This document shows, in pieces, positions 21,669-31,914 of a stretch of DNA of 64,000 bases. Made by a program: the position numbers and the translations under genes. The notes beneath the pieces were generated by a model that was not told where the DNA came from, searched no databases, and saw only the letters and a list, made by a program, of their open reading frames with translations. Position 1 is the stretch's first letter. Each line of letters opens with the position of its first letter. Source of the stretch: Zizania palustris (taxonomy: Eukaryota > Streptophyta > Magnoliopsida > Poales > Poaceae); the NCBI GenBank assembly GCA_019279435.1, contig JAAALK010000285.1, forward strand, positions 63,970,865 to 64,034,864, in the 5' to 3' direction.

Positions 21669-22578
21669 TGATGGGGGAGTGGTCCCGATCTTCCGCTAGG
21701 TAAAGGATAAACTTGGGTTGGTGGAGAATCTCGACGTTGGCGATCCAAGGCTCCGGTCCGGCGGATCAAAACCTTGCAATCGTTACACCACTGTCTCCGT
21801 TGGTTATCAACCACGCAGAACGCGATTGACCTCGCCACGAAGGCTAATTCCTGCAAGCGAACCCAAGAACACAAGCAAGAACAGGAAGGATACAAATCGA
21901 ATGCCAAATCACAGACAAACGAAGATAAGGTGAGGTTTCACAAACGCCAATGCAGCAGCCAATCGGTCCGGTGCAAGAGGCGGGATCTAAACACAACAGT
22001 GTAGATGCAACAAAGCAAAACCTAACCCTAGAGGTGGCTGGCGTGAGAATATATAGGGCGGCGGCCTGTGGAAGGCGAACAGACATGGGCTGTGGGCTAG
22101 AAGACGTACAGACTCAGACTATGGGCCAACATGGCCCAGTTCTGTCACGCAGTACTGTTTTCAATAAACAGGACGACTCGAGACTCAAAATGAGGTGAAA
22201 CCAACGGCAAACGATCCGTCTTCTCCTCAGCTTTCCAAAAAGTCAAAGAACGCGCCAATCGGACTTCGTATGAGGAAGTTATGCCCATTTTGGTGAATGG
22301 TGGTCGATGTAGTCCGAACCAGCGAATTCTTGACTTCAAATCATCCGTGCGGCTCCGTCTTCAACTCCAACTCTCCTATTCCATCTCCCATGTTCCTAAG
22401 CAACAAAATATCACTAGTATTCAGTAGCATCCCATCCAAACAAATATAATCAAAGTTGCTAAGGAACGAATTAACCTCATGGTTCAAGCGACGGGCACGG
22501 GCGCGTGTGATTGGTCCTTGTAGTTGAATTGTAGGTGGAGGCTCCATGTGTGTATCATGTGAAGTGATGTCCTCATCA
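21669..22578 (-). repeat. Crm1 5' LTR (910 bp)
   Basis: TGATGGGGGAGTGG at 21669 to GATGTCCTCATCA at 22578. It aligns end to end with both Crm2 LTRs. A TATATATT promoter-like element lies near 22048-22057 (minus). The pol C-terminal reading frame seen in the 3' LTR of Crm2 is also present here at 22341-22547, in part. The next bases (TAGGC, 22579-22583) are the probable target duplication in Tat1. Confidence 0.92.
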
Positions 22579-23159
22579 TAGGCATTAAGCTATGCTTCGC
22601 AGCAGTACGACATCCGCAGTCCAACGGAGCCGTCGAGCGAGCCAACGGGAACATCCTCTCCGGGTTAAACCGCCGAATTGTAGGATTGGCCAAGGGGCTA
22701 TGGGTCGAAGAACTACCTAAAATCTTATGGTCCATCCGAACCACTCAAACTAGATCGACAGGTTTCACACCATTCAGATTGCTCTTCGGAGATGAAGCCA
22801 TGACTCCTACGGAGCTCAGAGGGGAGTCGCTTCGCGTAATTCAACCCGGGGGCGAAGATGACCGGAGTACTTCACTAGATCTGTCAGAAGAAACAAGGCT
22901 TCGAGCTGTCGCCAACCTGACTAAGTACCAGGACTACACCAAAACATGGTATGACCCGAAAGTTAGATTAAGTGAGTTAAAGCCGGGTCATCTAGTATTG
23001 CGAAGTGTAATAGCTCCGGGGAAGCTAGGAAACAAATGGGAAGGACCATATGTTATCTTACGCTCAGGATGCCCCGGATCGTTTAAATTAGCTAATTTAG
23101 AAGGGGAAGAGTTGAAACATGCATGGCATGCGGAGCACCTTAAGCGCTATTATGCTTAG
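22579..23159 (+). pseudogene. pol: Tat1 integrase, C-terminal fragment
   Basis: The fragment enters at the GIKLCFAAVRHP segment and includes the SNGAVERANGN motif with the catalytic Glu. It runs through the integrase C-terminal domain (RTTQTRSTGFTPFRLLFGDEAM, TWYDPKV, GHLVLRSVIAPGKLGNKWEGPY) to a natural TAG stop at 23157-23159 after HAEHLKRYYA. No stop interrupts it, so only the Crm1 insertion breaks it in the visible part. Tat2 and Tat3 end pol at the same motif. Confidence 0.88.
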
Positions 23160-23345
23160 GGCCTCCTTGTAATCGCTTGTAGAACTTTCCTTTCTATAAA
23201 TAAAGATAAGGGTTGAAACCTGTTTTGCTCTCCGAATATCCCTTACTCCTGATGGACGCATTGGGAGGACGGTGATGCTGGTAGAGCCAAGCATTTTTCT
23301 CAAGACCCAAGGGGCTGCCTTTGAACCATTGGTTCAGCGGCTCCG

Positions 23346-23990
23346 CCAACCTACGGATTCTAGGCTCCGGCATGTTAGGATCCGTAGAAGAGTCTAAGGA
23401 CTTTAAAGAAAACAGATTTTCAGCCTCCGGGTGCGAAGTATCTGTAAAAGAGCCGAAGGGTGGCCAACCTACGGATTCCAGGCTCCGGCTTGTTAGGATC
23501 CGTACAAGAGTCTAAGGACTTTAAAGAAAACAGATTTTCAGCCTCCGGGTGCGAAGTATCTGTAAAAGATCCGAAGGTGGCCAACCTACGGATTCCAAGC
23601 TCCGGCTTGTTAGGATCCGTAGAAGAGTCTAAGGACTTTAAAGAAAACAGATTTTCAGCCTCCGGGTGCGAAGTATCTGTAAAAGAGCCGAAGGTGGCCA
23701 ACCTACGGATTCCAGGCTCCGGCTTGTTAGGATCCGTAGAAGAGTCTAAGGACTTTAAAGAAAACAGATTTTCAGCCTCCGGGTGCGAAGTATCTGTAAA
23801 AGAGCCGAAGGTGGCCAACCTACGGATTCCAAGCTCCGGCTTGTTAGGATCCGTAGAAGAGTCTAAGGACTTTAAAGAAAACAAATTTTCAGCCTCCGGG
23901 TGCGAAGTATTTGTAAAAGAGCCGAAGGTGGCCAACCTACGGATCCCAGTCTACGGCTTGTTAGGATCCGTACAAGAGTCTAGAGACTTT
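23346..23990. repeat. 117-bp minisatellite downstream of Tat1 pol
   Basis: About 5.5 units. Unit starts (CCAACCTACGGATTC) lie at 23346, 23464, 23581, 23698, 23815 and 23932: periods of 118 once, then 117 four times. Units differ by a few bases. Each unit is an imperfect dimer of a 58-60-bp monomer (GGATTCCAGGCTCCGGCTTG versus AGATTTTCAGCCTCCGGGTG halves). Since 117 is a multiple of 3, one frame stays open on each strand (23460-24086 plus, 23420-23935 minus); I do not regard these as genes. Confidence 0.93.
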
Positions 23991-24195
23991 AAAAAAAAGG
24001 GCAACGAGCAAATCTTTAGTCTTCGAAAGCAAATGATAAGTACAAAGTTCGAAGCATGCAGGTATTCGGACAGTCATTGTGCCTAGTGAACCCTTTTCTA
24101 TGATAAAGGCTCCGCCACCCACAAGGGGGGTCGGAAAGTACGAGTCACACAGCATACTTTCGAAGCATTTCACATTAAATCATTATAATTATACA

Positions 24196-27100
24196 TCAAG
24201 AGAAATTTGTGTCTAAGCCTAAATAAAACCGGAGACCCTTTCGACCCCTAGAGCTACTTTGCCCTTCGGAGCTTGAAGCCGCCGAAGTCGTCCTTTTAGT
24301 CCGGGTACTTCTCTTTTTCTTCGAGGCTCGCAGTTTCCTCTGCTCCTCTTGAAGCTCAGCCAATGTCAGGAGCCTTTCGGAGTCAGCCTCCACAGGGTCT
24401 TCAGCTCGGTACTCCGAGTCGGACCAGTCAATAGGTTCGGAAGACGAGGACCCCTTCGTCTTCTCTTCCTCTTTAATATAAGCTAAGACGTCCCTTCGAA
24501 CTTCAAGGGTGATCTCCCCCCGTCTCCGCGAGGAACGGAAAAGCGCGAGCGGCGGTAAGGCCTCAAACCCTCGAGGTTTGCCCACTCCTTTCGGAGCTCG
24601 TTGGTAATCTCCAGAAGTTTGAAGTCAGAGCTCGAAGGGCACGACAAAACCTAAAAAAAAGAGCAGAACACCCAACACAAGTTCCCGTTTATAACTTTTT
24701 CATTAATAAAAGCAGGGTTTACAAGGCTTCATATACATAGCAGTCCTAAGCGGTTAGACCTGCGGGTCGGTCGGCGGAGCAGGAACCGAAGGGGCTGGCG
24801 CAGCAGGAAGTGGTGGCTTCGTTTGCGCTTGCTTCTGCCGGTGGGCCTCGTCAATCCAGGCCTTAGCTGCGGCCTTATGGTTCGTCTTCCAGGTCGACCG
24901 AAAGGCTTCCCAGGCCGAAGCCACCTCCGAAGATGGCCGCAACAAGTCGTCGTCCGCGAAGCCTCCAGGAGACGAACCTCCGACTGAGCCAAGGGGGATT
25001 TGAAGGGATTCAAGATGACGAAGAACCCCGATACCAGCGCACTGTCCGGAGATTTCCCCGTACCGAATACCGGAGTTCTTCATCAGCGATGAAGCAACCT
25101 GGATCCTCGTCAGCTTCCGGTCAAGGGGCTCGTGGGTTGCCGCAGAAGAAGAAGGGCACATAGTGCCGAAGTACTCCAGCGTACCCTGGAGAGCTTCCAA
25201 GGTACGATCCGCAGTACTGGAGTTCTTCTTCTCCGCCGCATCTAGGCCCGCAGCAGTCGCGCCCACTTCGGCCACCCGGAGCATCAAAGAACTCTTGAGG
25301 GCCATCGCCTGGCTAAGAGCTCCCAGAAGCTCCACCAGCTGCGCGCTTGAGGTAGCGGCCTCTTGGCGAAGCCTTTCAACCTCCGCTCGAAGGACAACGC
25401 GCTCGGCCTCGACCTCCTGGGCAGACGAACGGAGGACTCCGAGGGCTTCGTCCGATGCCGCCCTAGCCCTCCGTTCCTCCAAGACTTCTTCCTCCAGCCT
25501 GAGGGATCTCCCGGTGGAGTCGTTAAGAGCCGTCTGGAGGGTAGTGACCTTCCGTTTAAGTCGATTAACTTCGACATCGTTGGAAGTCGCTGCCGCTCTA
25601 GCAAGAACAAATTGCTGCAAAAAGAACTAAGTAAGTACTAAAGTATTTATAACTACTAATGCGAAGTAGCTATGGTGTCTTTTTTATACCTGAAGGGCAC
25701 CCTTTCGAGAGCCGTGTTGAGTGTCGAAGCCCTGGCCTCGCTCAAGACGGAGATCAACTCCGAATTGGCAATGTCTTGGCTTCTCTCAGCCAGGGGCTCC
25801 ATAAGTCCTCGGAGGCCACTCCGGTGCTCCAGGAACGGAGCCAACAGAGGAAGCCAAGACAGAGCTTGAGCGTCATCCGCTGCAGCTTCGTCCTCCGAAT
25901 TGCCAACGGAGGGTGCAGCCTGGCCAGGAAGAAGGCCGAGGCTAGAAATACTCTTACCCCGCCCCGGCACAAACGAGGGCGAAGCAGGAGTACCCCGACC
26001 ATCGGCAACCACCTCTTCGACCAGAACCGCAGCGGCGGAGGCAACCTCAGTGGTCGAGGTGGCCACTACAGGAGTGACCTCCATCGCCAACTCCGTCCCG
26101 GCGAGCACGTCGTTTGCCCCGAAGGACACATTCTCCGCCGCCAAATTCGGAGCATCCAGAGGTCCGGAGGGATCCGCTCGGAGGACAGCCTCCGAAGATG
26201 CAGGGGCTTCGGACGCCACCAAAGCATCAACACCCGAAGAGGTACCTATTTCAATAACAAAATCAATAAGCATGTTTTCACAGACAGCAAGCAGGTATTG
26301 AGTATAAAAGGAAGGAGCTTCGGAAAAAACCTCCGGGAGCTTCGAGGGGAAGGATTGCTGGATCCTCCAAGGCTTCGTACATCTGGAGGATGTCGGCGAA
26401 GTCATCCCCCGAGGTCCTGCCCTCAACATTTTCCATCGGAGCCACGGCCTCCGCAGGGACCACTTCAGGTGCGGGCAAGTTGGGAGTAGGGGAGTCCGAC
26501 TCCACCTGAACGACGATGGGCGCAGCAGGAGCAGTCGGAGTCACGCTCACCACCTCCCCGACGGAGGTGGGAGGAGGAACTTCCCCTGTATCTTCGTCAC
26601 CCAAGAGGTAGGCTTCAAAGGCCGCTGCTGTCTGACCGTCGGAGTCTTCTACCTCTTCGGAGGCCGAGCTTTGCGCACCCGGCGACGAGACAGACAAGGC
26701 GGGCACCAACTCCGAAGGGTGCTTCGCTACCTTCTTCCGCCGAAGCGGCTGCTTGCCGGCCTTTTTGGAGGGCTCGGCAACAGCTTTCCTCTTACGGCCA
26801 ACTGCTCCGGTCGGAGCGAAGTCAGGAAGAGCTGGGGGCTCCATGCCGAGAGCTCTCCACACTCTGTTGGATCGCTCCCAGCTCCCCACCAGCTCCAACC
26901 TTCTTTGCCTCTCGGCCACCGAAGGGGCTCCGAGAACTCGTTCGGTGGCCCGAACTATGTCCTCCGGAGCCAATGCCAGTGGCGCCACTGAAAGAAAAAG
27001 GTATGAGAATATGAGTACAATTGATTTCTTCATTTAAATATGATGCAGCAAGGACAAGGTTTACCTAAGTTTCGGAGGTCCCCCTCCGAAGCTTGTGGGA

Positions 27101-27959
27101 ACACAATCGGCCAGTTGGCTCCGAGGGGAGGGATCCGAAGGGCGACGAACTCCTCAGCCAGGTCGCGCATACTCATACGACTAGCCACTGATGTAAGCAA
27201 CCCTAGCCTCGTCGAGAGCAGGCTAGGGTTCGGAGAGATGTCCGCCTCCTTCCGGTACCAGATCTCCTGGAGAGGACCAGCGAGGGGGGAGTCCTCTCCG
27301 ACTTCGGCGTAAAACCACCGAAGTATCCAGTTGGTGTACCACCTGTCGTTTATAGCCTTGGCAGGGAAGCGGAGGGCGTGCTCCCTCCGCAGCTGGAAGT
27401 TGACGCTGCCGAAGGCTATCGTCACCTTGGAGTCCCCTGGCCCGTCTTGTGGCTTCGGTTGGCATATGGCTTCGTGGGTCGCGGCGAAGATTTCGGAGCG
27501 CCCTTCGCACCCCTCCGCCCGGAGCGCCCATTCGAAGATGGCCAATCGGGCGATGGCGTTTGGGGACAGTTGAGGCAGGGTGATATGGAACAAGTCCAAC
27601 ACCTCTGCTAAGAAGTCCACGGCCGGCAGCCCCAGGCCTGCTTCGAAGAATGCTTCGAAGACCACCACCTCTCCGCTCCTCGGCCTTGGAGTCAACTCCG
27701 TCCCGGGGACTCGAGTCCTCAGCCCAGCGCCCAACCTTCCGTCCACCGCTTCTTCAATGGACTCGGCGGTGCTCAAGGATTGGCCGATGATGAAGCTTTG
27801 AGCAATCTTCTTCTTGGAAGGCGGACGGAGCGCCCGAGGATTCTTGGGCCAAGCACCGCTCGGAGCCCCCGCCATTGCCGCTGCTGCCGAAGCGGCCCAC
27901 GCCTGCCTCTGCGCCAAGGTGTTGGCCGCTGCAGGGGTGGTGTGGCTAGTTCTTGCCAT
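24196..27959 (-). CDS. Tat1 antisense gene (five-exon model), PF04195-like N-terminus and coiled coil
   Basis: Runs opposite to gag-pol. My exon model (minus strand): exon 1 27959-27065, exon 2 26987-26331, exon 3 26245-25690, exon 4 25614-24760, exon 5 24650-24196; introns of 75-109 bp, each with GT and a pyrimidine-rich AG end. Phases agree across junctions 1/2 and 2/3. Exon 1 encodes a conserved globular part (FEAFFEAGLGLPAVDFL, LSPNAIARLAIFEWALR, INDRWYTNWILRWFY) resembling the Pfam family 'putative gypsy type transposon' (PF04195). Exons 2-3 are Pro/Ala/acidic, exon 4 is a long coiled coil, and exon 5 ends RGLRFYLGLDTNFS. Two lesions are likely: one base missing at the end of exon 3, and a G-run indel near 24516-24521 in exon 5. 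Function is unknown. Confidence 0.72.
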
Positions 27960-28509
27960 CGCGCTCGAACGTTCAAGAGTTTGGAAGATTGGGGGAAAGG
28001 TGAATCGCAGGTGATGAATGCGGTAAAAAATCTCGGTTAATCTCCGCCTTCCCCTTTTATAACCACGCGACCAGTACTACTCTTCGGTTGATTTCACATT
28101 GCAGGTTCGGCTTCCGTCACCGACAAGTGGGTCTGGTAATTGGAACGGCGTATAACCGCTGTAAAAATCGACCGTTACCTTTTTTGCAGAAGGTAACGGC
28201 TACTTGCGCCGTAACGGTCACTTTGACGGCGCCCCACGACGTTCGCTCTCTGGAACCATTTCCACGACGTGGGTACTCCAAAACCGTCTCCACGACGCTC
28301 ACACTCTGAAACCGTTCACTTCCCAGTGAGCGTTCTCACTATATCAAGAACTCGAAGGCGAAGGTTCGAAAGTATTGGGTCCAAAATCCTGGGCTAAGTC
28401 ACATCATCTTCAAATCCTCTTTAAGCCTCAGAAATTAGAAATGTTCTTTTCGTATACTGCCTTCTTTCTAAAACAGGTTAACTACAGAAAGGCGTATTCG
28501 AGGGGCTAC
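27960..28509. other. Region between the antisense gene and the Tat1 3' LTR
   Basis: Holds the promoter-like sequence of the antisense gene, some inverted and direct CCACGACGTT / GTAACGG motifs (28150-28300), and, next to the LTR, a purine-rich TCGAGGGG stretch at about 28498-28506 that is the likely polypurine tract. No gene seen. Confidence 0.6.
28053..28062 (-). promoter_or_regulatory. TATA-like box of the Tat1 antisense gene
   Basis: Minus strand TTATAAAAGG, about 94 bp upstream of the ATG at 27959, a normal distance for a plant TATA box plus a short 5' leader. Confidence 0.5.
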
Positions 28510-29006
28510 TGTTGGGGGAAATTACTCTATTTCCAAGACTTAAAGAGTAACCCTTCGTTGGCTGAGTGAGGACCCCAAAGCTGGCGGACTGCTGTTCGGA
28601 GCATACGTCGCTACGACCGGAGGGTGCCATGGTGCGAAGTCCTAGAGAACCCTCCGGAGGGAAGATGGAGGCCTCGAAGCAGAAGGACATGATTGATTGG
28701 ATGTTCAGCTTATCCATCTACCTTGCTGTGCTTTATCGTGTATAACCTTGTTTATAATACCGAATAGTTTCTACTATGTCGGCTGTAATTTAGGGGTAAA
28801 TAGGTCTTTTCCTTATGCTTTTTTCCCTATAAATACCCCCCATTGTACCTTGTGAAAAGGATCCAAAATAAGTTGTTCATCTACACTCATTCGGACCACT
28901 TGAGCTATTATCCATTTCAGAGACTCAAGCTAGTCCTAAAACACAAATTTCCTGTTTGTCTGTTCTTGATTACCGAGAACCTGTTGGCGTAACATTTGCG
29001 CCAACA
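28510..29006 (+). repeat. Tat1 3' LTR (497 bp)
   Basis: TGTTGGGGGAAATTAC at 28510 to TTTGCGCCAACA at 29006. TATA-like CCTATAAATACCCCCC near 28829. Both ends match the LTRs of Tat2 and Tat3, but the U3 is clearly divergent. Followed by GGCTC (29007-29011), the likely target duplication. Confidence 0.9.
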
Positions 29007-29078
29007 GGCTCGCATGCGAGTCTTCCAATAATTATAGCTATAAGCCTCCAAGGACGGGACCTTTCCAGGAGACGTCAT
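29007..29078 (-). pseudogene. Cop3 gag N-terminal fragment
   Basis: 24 codons from ATG 29078 (MTSPGKVPSLEAYSYNYWKT), matching the start of copia UBN2-type gag (compare the YWKVRMEAYL block of Cop1). It is cut at 29006/29007 by the Tat1 LTR. The leader to the primer site is about 52 bp. Confidence 0.75.
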
Positions 29079-29130
29079 GATCACTATTGGGTTTTAGAAC
29101 CGGTTAAGGTATGGAAAAACCCTAACCAGG

Positions 29131-29142
29131 CTCTAATACCAC
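29131..29142 (-). promoter_or_regulatory. Cop3 primer binding site, one base altered
   Basis: Minus strand TGGTATTAGAGC. It differs from the tRNA-iMet site TGGTATCAGAGC by one C-to-T. Confidence 0.85.
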
Positions 29143-29143
29143 T

Positions 29144-31219
29144 TGTAGGACCAAATGTAGCGACCAGAGGGGGGGTGAATGGGCGCCTAAAAATTCTTTC
29201 GAATCAATGGCCTGCTCCCAACACCCAACGCACCTCAACTAACTTAGCAAAGAAAGGTGAGCAGATCAATAGTGCCTCAAAAGATCTAGCCTAACAACAA
29301 CCGGTGTCCTAATCGAAAAGACAACAACATAGTGCTAATAGGCAGATTAACAAATCATTTAAAACATGGGTAGATCAAGGTTCATAGAAATAAATCATCA
29401 CAACAATTAATTTGAGTGCACGTAAAAAGAGATGAGAGGTTATTGTTCAAAATTTGTCTCCTGTTCGAAACATGACGAAGCCTGTGTGGTGCGAAGCCTG
29501 CAGTTGTCGAAGCCGGCTTCAGAGCCCTTGTGCGAAGGTTGATGGAGTTGAAGTCGATTTGGAGCAGTCGTGCGAAGAATGCAGATGAGAACTTCGAAGT
29601 CAGAATAAACACAGACCGAAGTAACCTTCGAATCGGGGACATGAGAAAAACACCCGGAGTATGATGCTGCCGAAGCCTGCTTCAAAAAAGCACACTTCGA
29701 AGATTCGAAGCATAACACGGGAAAACAAAAACTTCGAAGATAAACAGAAAAGTCGAAGTCTGTCTTTGTAGGGACTTCGCACGGGCGAAGTCTACCCTCG
29801 CAAGGACTTCGATGCCTTTAGTGCAAACTAACCGAAGCCTGCTTCGAAGCACGCTTCGCTAACCAGACCTCACACAAAAACTTCGCTAGTCTAAACAGAC
29901 AGCCAAAAACAGTTCAGAAGCAGACTTCGAACAGTGAAGTAAACCGAGATTCCTTTGAACCGGGTCTAGCTTCGAACCGAAGTAGTCCGGCTAAGAATGG
30001 ACTTCAGAGCCATGAGCGAAGCTCGACCAAAACCCGGCACACTGAACAGAAAGGCTTAGAACAAAGACTAACAACAGAGATTGAACCTTTGCAAGAACCT
30101 TCAAGAAACGTGCGAGCTCCCTTCTCTCGATCAGAACGCCATGTCAGGAAAATACCAATAGAAAACTTAGCTGTAGCCAAAACCAGAATAGCCTAACATG
30201 CAAACGCTAGGTGCTAGGCTAGCTGGACACAACCGTACATGAAAATAAATAGGTTGAGTTGTAGGCTCAGAGCTAGAACAAAATGCTCGAATTAAACAAA
30301 GCAAGGTACTACTTGCTGCTACAGGAGCTAGGCGCAGAAGATTCAAAGACAGGACAAAAACGAATAGTGTTCGTGTAGAAAATCGATACGTTGCGCAGAA
30401 AGATTTTCAGCCGTAAAACCAAAGATCAAACAGAAACACACGCAACCAAACCGATCAGAAACCTGAGAGATTAACACTGCAGACTTGGTTTGCTTTCCAT
30501 GAGCAGCGGCAGCGCGCACAGGGAGAAGACCATGGAAAAGACGAACAAAGTGACCCAAACCTCTTTGCTGGATTAAAGTGAATTACAGAATGGGTAACCC
30601 TAACCCTAGGGATTGGGGCCCTATTTATTGGCAGCCCAATAGCCTAGGAATATTCCAACAGACCCTTAGGGTTTTTTTACAGACGCTGAAATAAATGGAA
30701 AAGACCAAACTGCCCTTAGGATATTTTTACAGACTCGACTGACTGACTGTGGGCCTAAGGACAAAATAGTAAACTCCTATTTACATATGACTTATCCGGA
30801 AGTGGAGCTTTCGTAGCGACTACGACTTCGCTCTAGGACGGTCCGATCCAAGATCAGTGGTCGTCAGTTTTGCGCTGAAACTGACAAAACGTCCACCGAC
30901 TTTGCACCAGGTACTCGGATTGGGCCGGCCCGATTCCGCAGCTCTCTCAGCCCGGCAATCGCTCGTCGCCCGTGTACCTGAGTCAATCCTGGTCAACAGC
31001 CCAGTGGATCCTCTGCTGCTCCTAGCCCATGTACCCAGATTGGGCCAGCCCGACTTCGCGGCCCCTCTGCCCGACAGTCGCTCACTGCCTGTGTACCTGA
31101 GTCACAAGTGGCCCAGATGTAGAAGGTCTTCTCTTCTCTTCAGTCCTCTTTGACTTCCATTGACAATGACTCATCACATATGTAGCCATGAGGCCCACAC
31201 TCTTCAGCATGGCTCCTCA
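29144..31219 (-). repeat. Cop3 5' LTR (2,076 bp)
   Basis: TGTAGGACCAAATG at 29144 to GGCTCCTCA at 31219; sense orientation starts TGAGGAGCCATG. It is the reverse complement of the Cop2 3' LTR family. It carries the ATTCACCCCCCCTCTGGT end and dense CTTCGAAG motifs (29460-29970), with an altered TATA box near 30622. CTGGA follows. Confidence 0.9.
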
Positions 31220-31224
31220 CTGGA
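31220..31224 (+). repeat. Target-site duplication of Cop3, right copy (CTGGA)
   Basis: Matches 18032-18036. Confidence 0.88.
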
Positions 31225-31914
31225 CAAGGACGAAAGCAGTGTCAAGGTCAATGAGAGAGAGTATTGAGGGATGATTGAATCGCTGATGTACTTGATGACG
31301 ACAAGGCCAGACATTCAGTTTGCCGTGGGACTGTGCGCGCGCTTCTAGTTTTCATCACGTGCGTCTCATTGGCAGGCTGTCAAGCGCATTTTCAGGTACC
31401 TTACCTATGCGCCCGATCTAGGTCTTCATGATTCAGCATCATTGTCTCTTGATTTATCTGGCTTTTCGGACGCTGACTTTGGTGGGTGCTGGTTGGATCA
31501 CAAGTCGACTTCCGGTACTTGCCAGTTTCTTGGTTCTTCTCTCGTCTCTTGGTCTTGTCGAAAGCAGTTTGGAGTTGCACTTTCTACCACAAAGGCTGAG
31601 TATGTAGCTACTGCTCACAGTTGGTTTGGATGATTTCTACTTTGCGAGATTTTGGGTTGTTCTTTCCTATCAGAGTTCCTTTGTTCTGTGATAGCACTAG
31701 CGCGATTAGTGTAGGGAAAAACCCATGTCTCCATTCAAAAACCAAACACATTGATGTGCCCTTTCACTTTCTGAGGGATCAATATGAGAAAGGTGTCATT
31801 GACCTTGTTCATGTTGATACCCATCATCAGTTGGCTGACATTTTCACCAAACCCCTAGATCAGTCTTCTTTTGAGCGTTTGCGAGGGGATTTGGGTGTTG
31901 TGTATCCTTTTTAG
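31220..31914 (+). pseudogene. Cop2 RT end and RNase H
   Basis: Resumes the RT frame left at 18036. It holds the MIESLMYLMTTRPDIQFAV and SHWQAVKRIFRYL blocks, then RNase H (GFSDADFGGCWLDHKSTSG, STTKAEYVA, CDSTSAIS, KTKHIDVPFHFLRDQ, ADIFTKPL), ending at TAG 31912-31914 after VVYPF. It has a TGA near 31267, a CAG-to-TAG near 31348 and a frameshift near 31620. Confidence 0.88.

Larger units (their letters stand above)
19596..22578 (-). mobile_element. Crm1: CRM-like Ty3/gypsy element, 5' half
   Basis: Minus-strand element nearly identical to the matching part of Crm2: gag (19596-20433), leader with a tandem array, primer site and 5' LTR (21669-22578). Pol and the 3' LTR must lie in or across the gap. 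Right of the LTR, Tat1 integrase sequence begins at 22579, so Crm1 is inserted in Tat1. Confidence 0.88.
22579..29006 (+). mobile_element. Tat1: Ty3/gypsy Tat-lineage element (RIRE2/Grande-like), 3' half
   Basis: Plus-strand element entered in mid integrase at the Crm1 insertion. It contains the integrase C-terminus, a minisatellite, a spliced gene on the minus strand, a promoter-like region for that gene, and a 497-bp 3' LTR. Its 5' half must lie in the N gap. It is inserted in Cop3 gag: position 29007 resumes copia gag codons. A minus-strand gene between pol and the 3' LTR is characteristic of some grass Tat elements such as Grande. Confidence 0.85.
18037..31219 (-). mobile_element. Cop3: Ty1/copia element, same family as Cop2, opposite orientation
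   Basis: Minus-strand element. Its 3' LTR begins at 18037 (cut off by the N gap), its gag start is at 29007-29078, its PBS at 29131-29142 and its 5' LTR at 29144-31219. CTGGA flanks both ends. Its internal region is split by Tat1, itself split by Crm1, and most of it is unseen because of the gap. The LTR is the reverse complement of the same LTR family as 33319-35407 (Cop2). Confidence 0.85.

Noticed and set aside
23420..24086. Long ORFs on both strands (208 and 171 codons) with a 39-residue repeat
   Set aside because: They are produced by the 117-bp minisatellite, whose period is a multiple of 3; there is no match to a protein family, and each unit reads equally well on the two strands.
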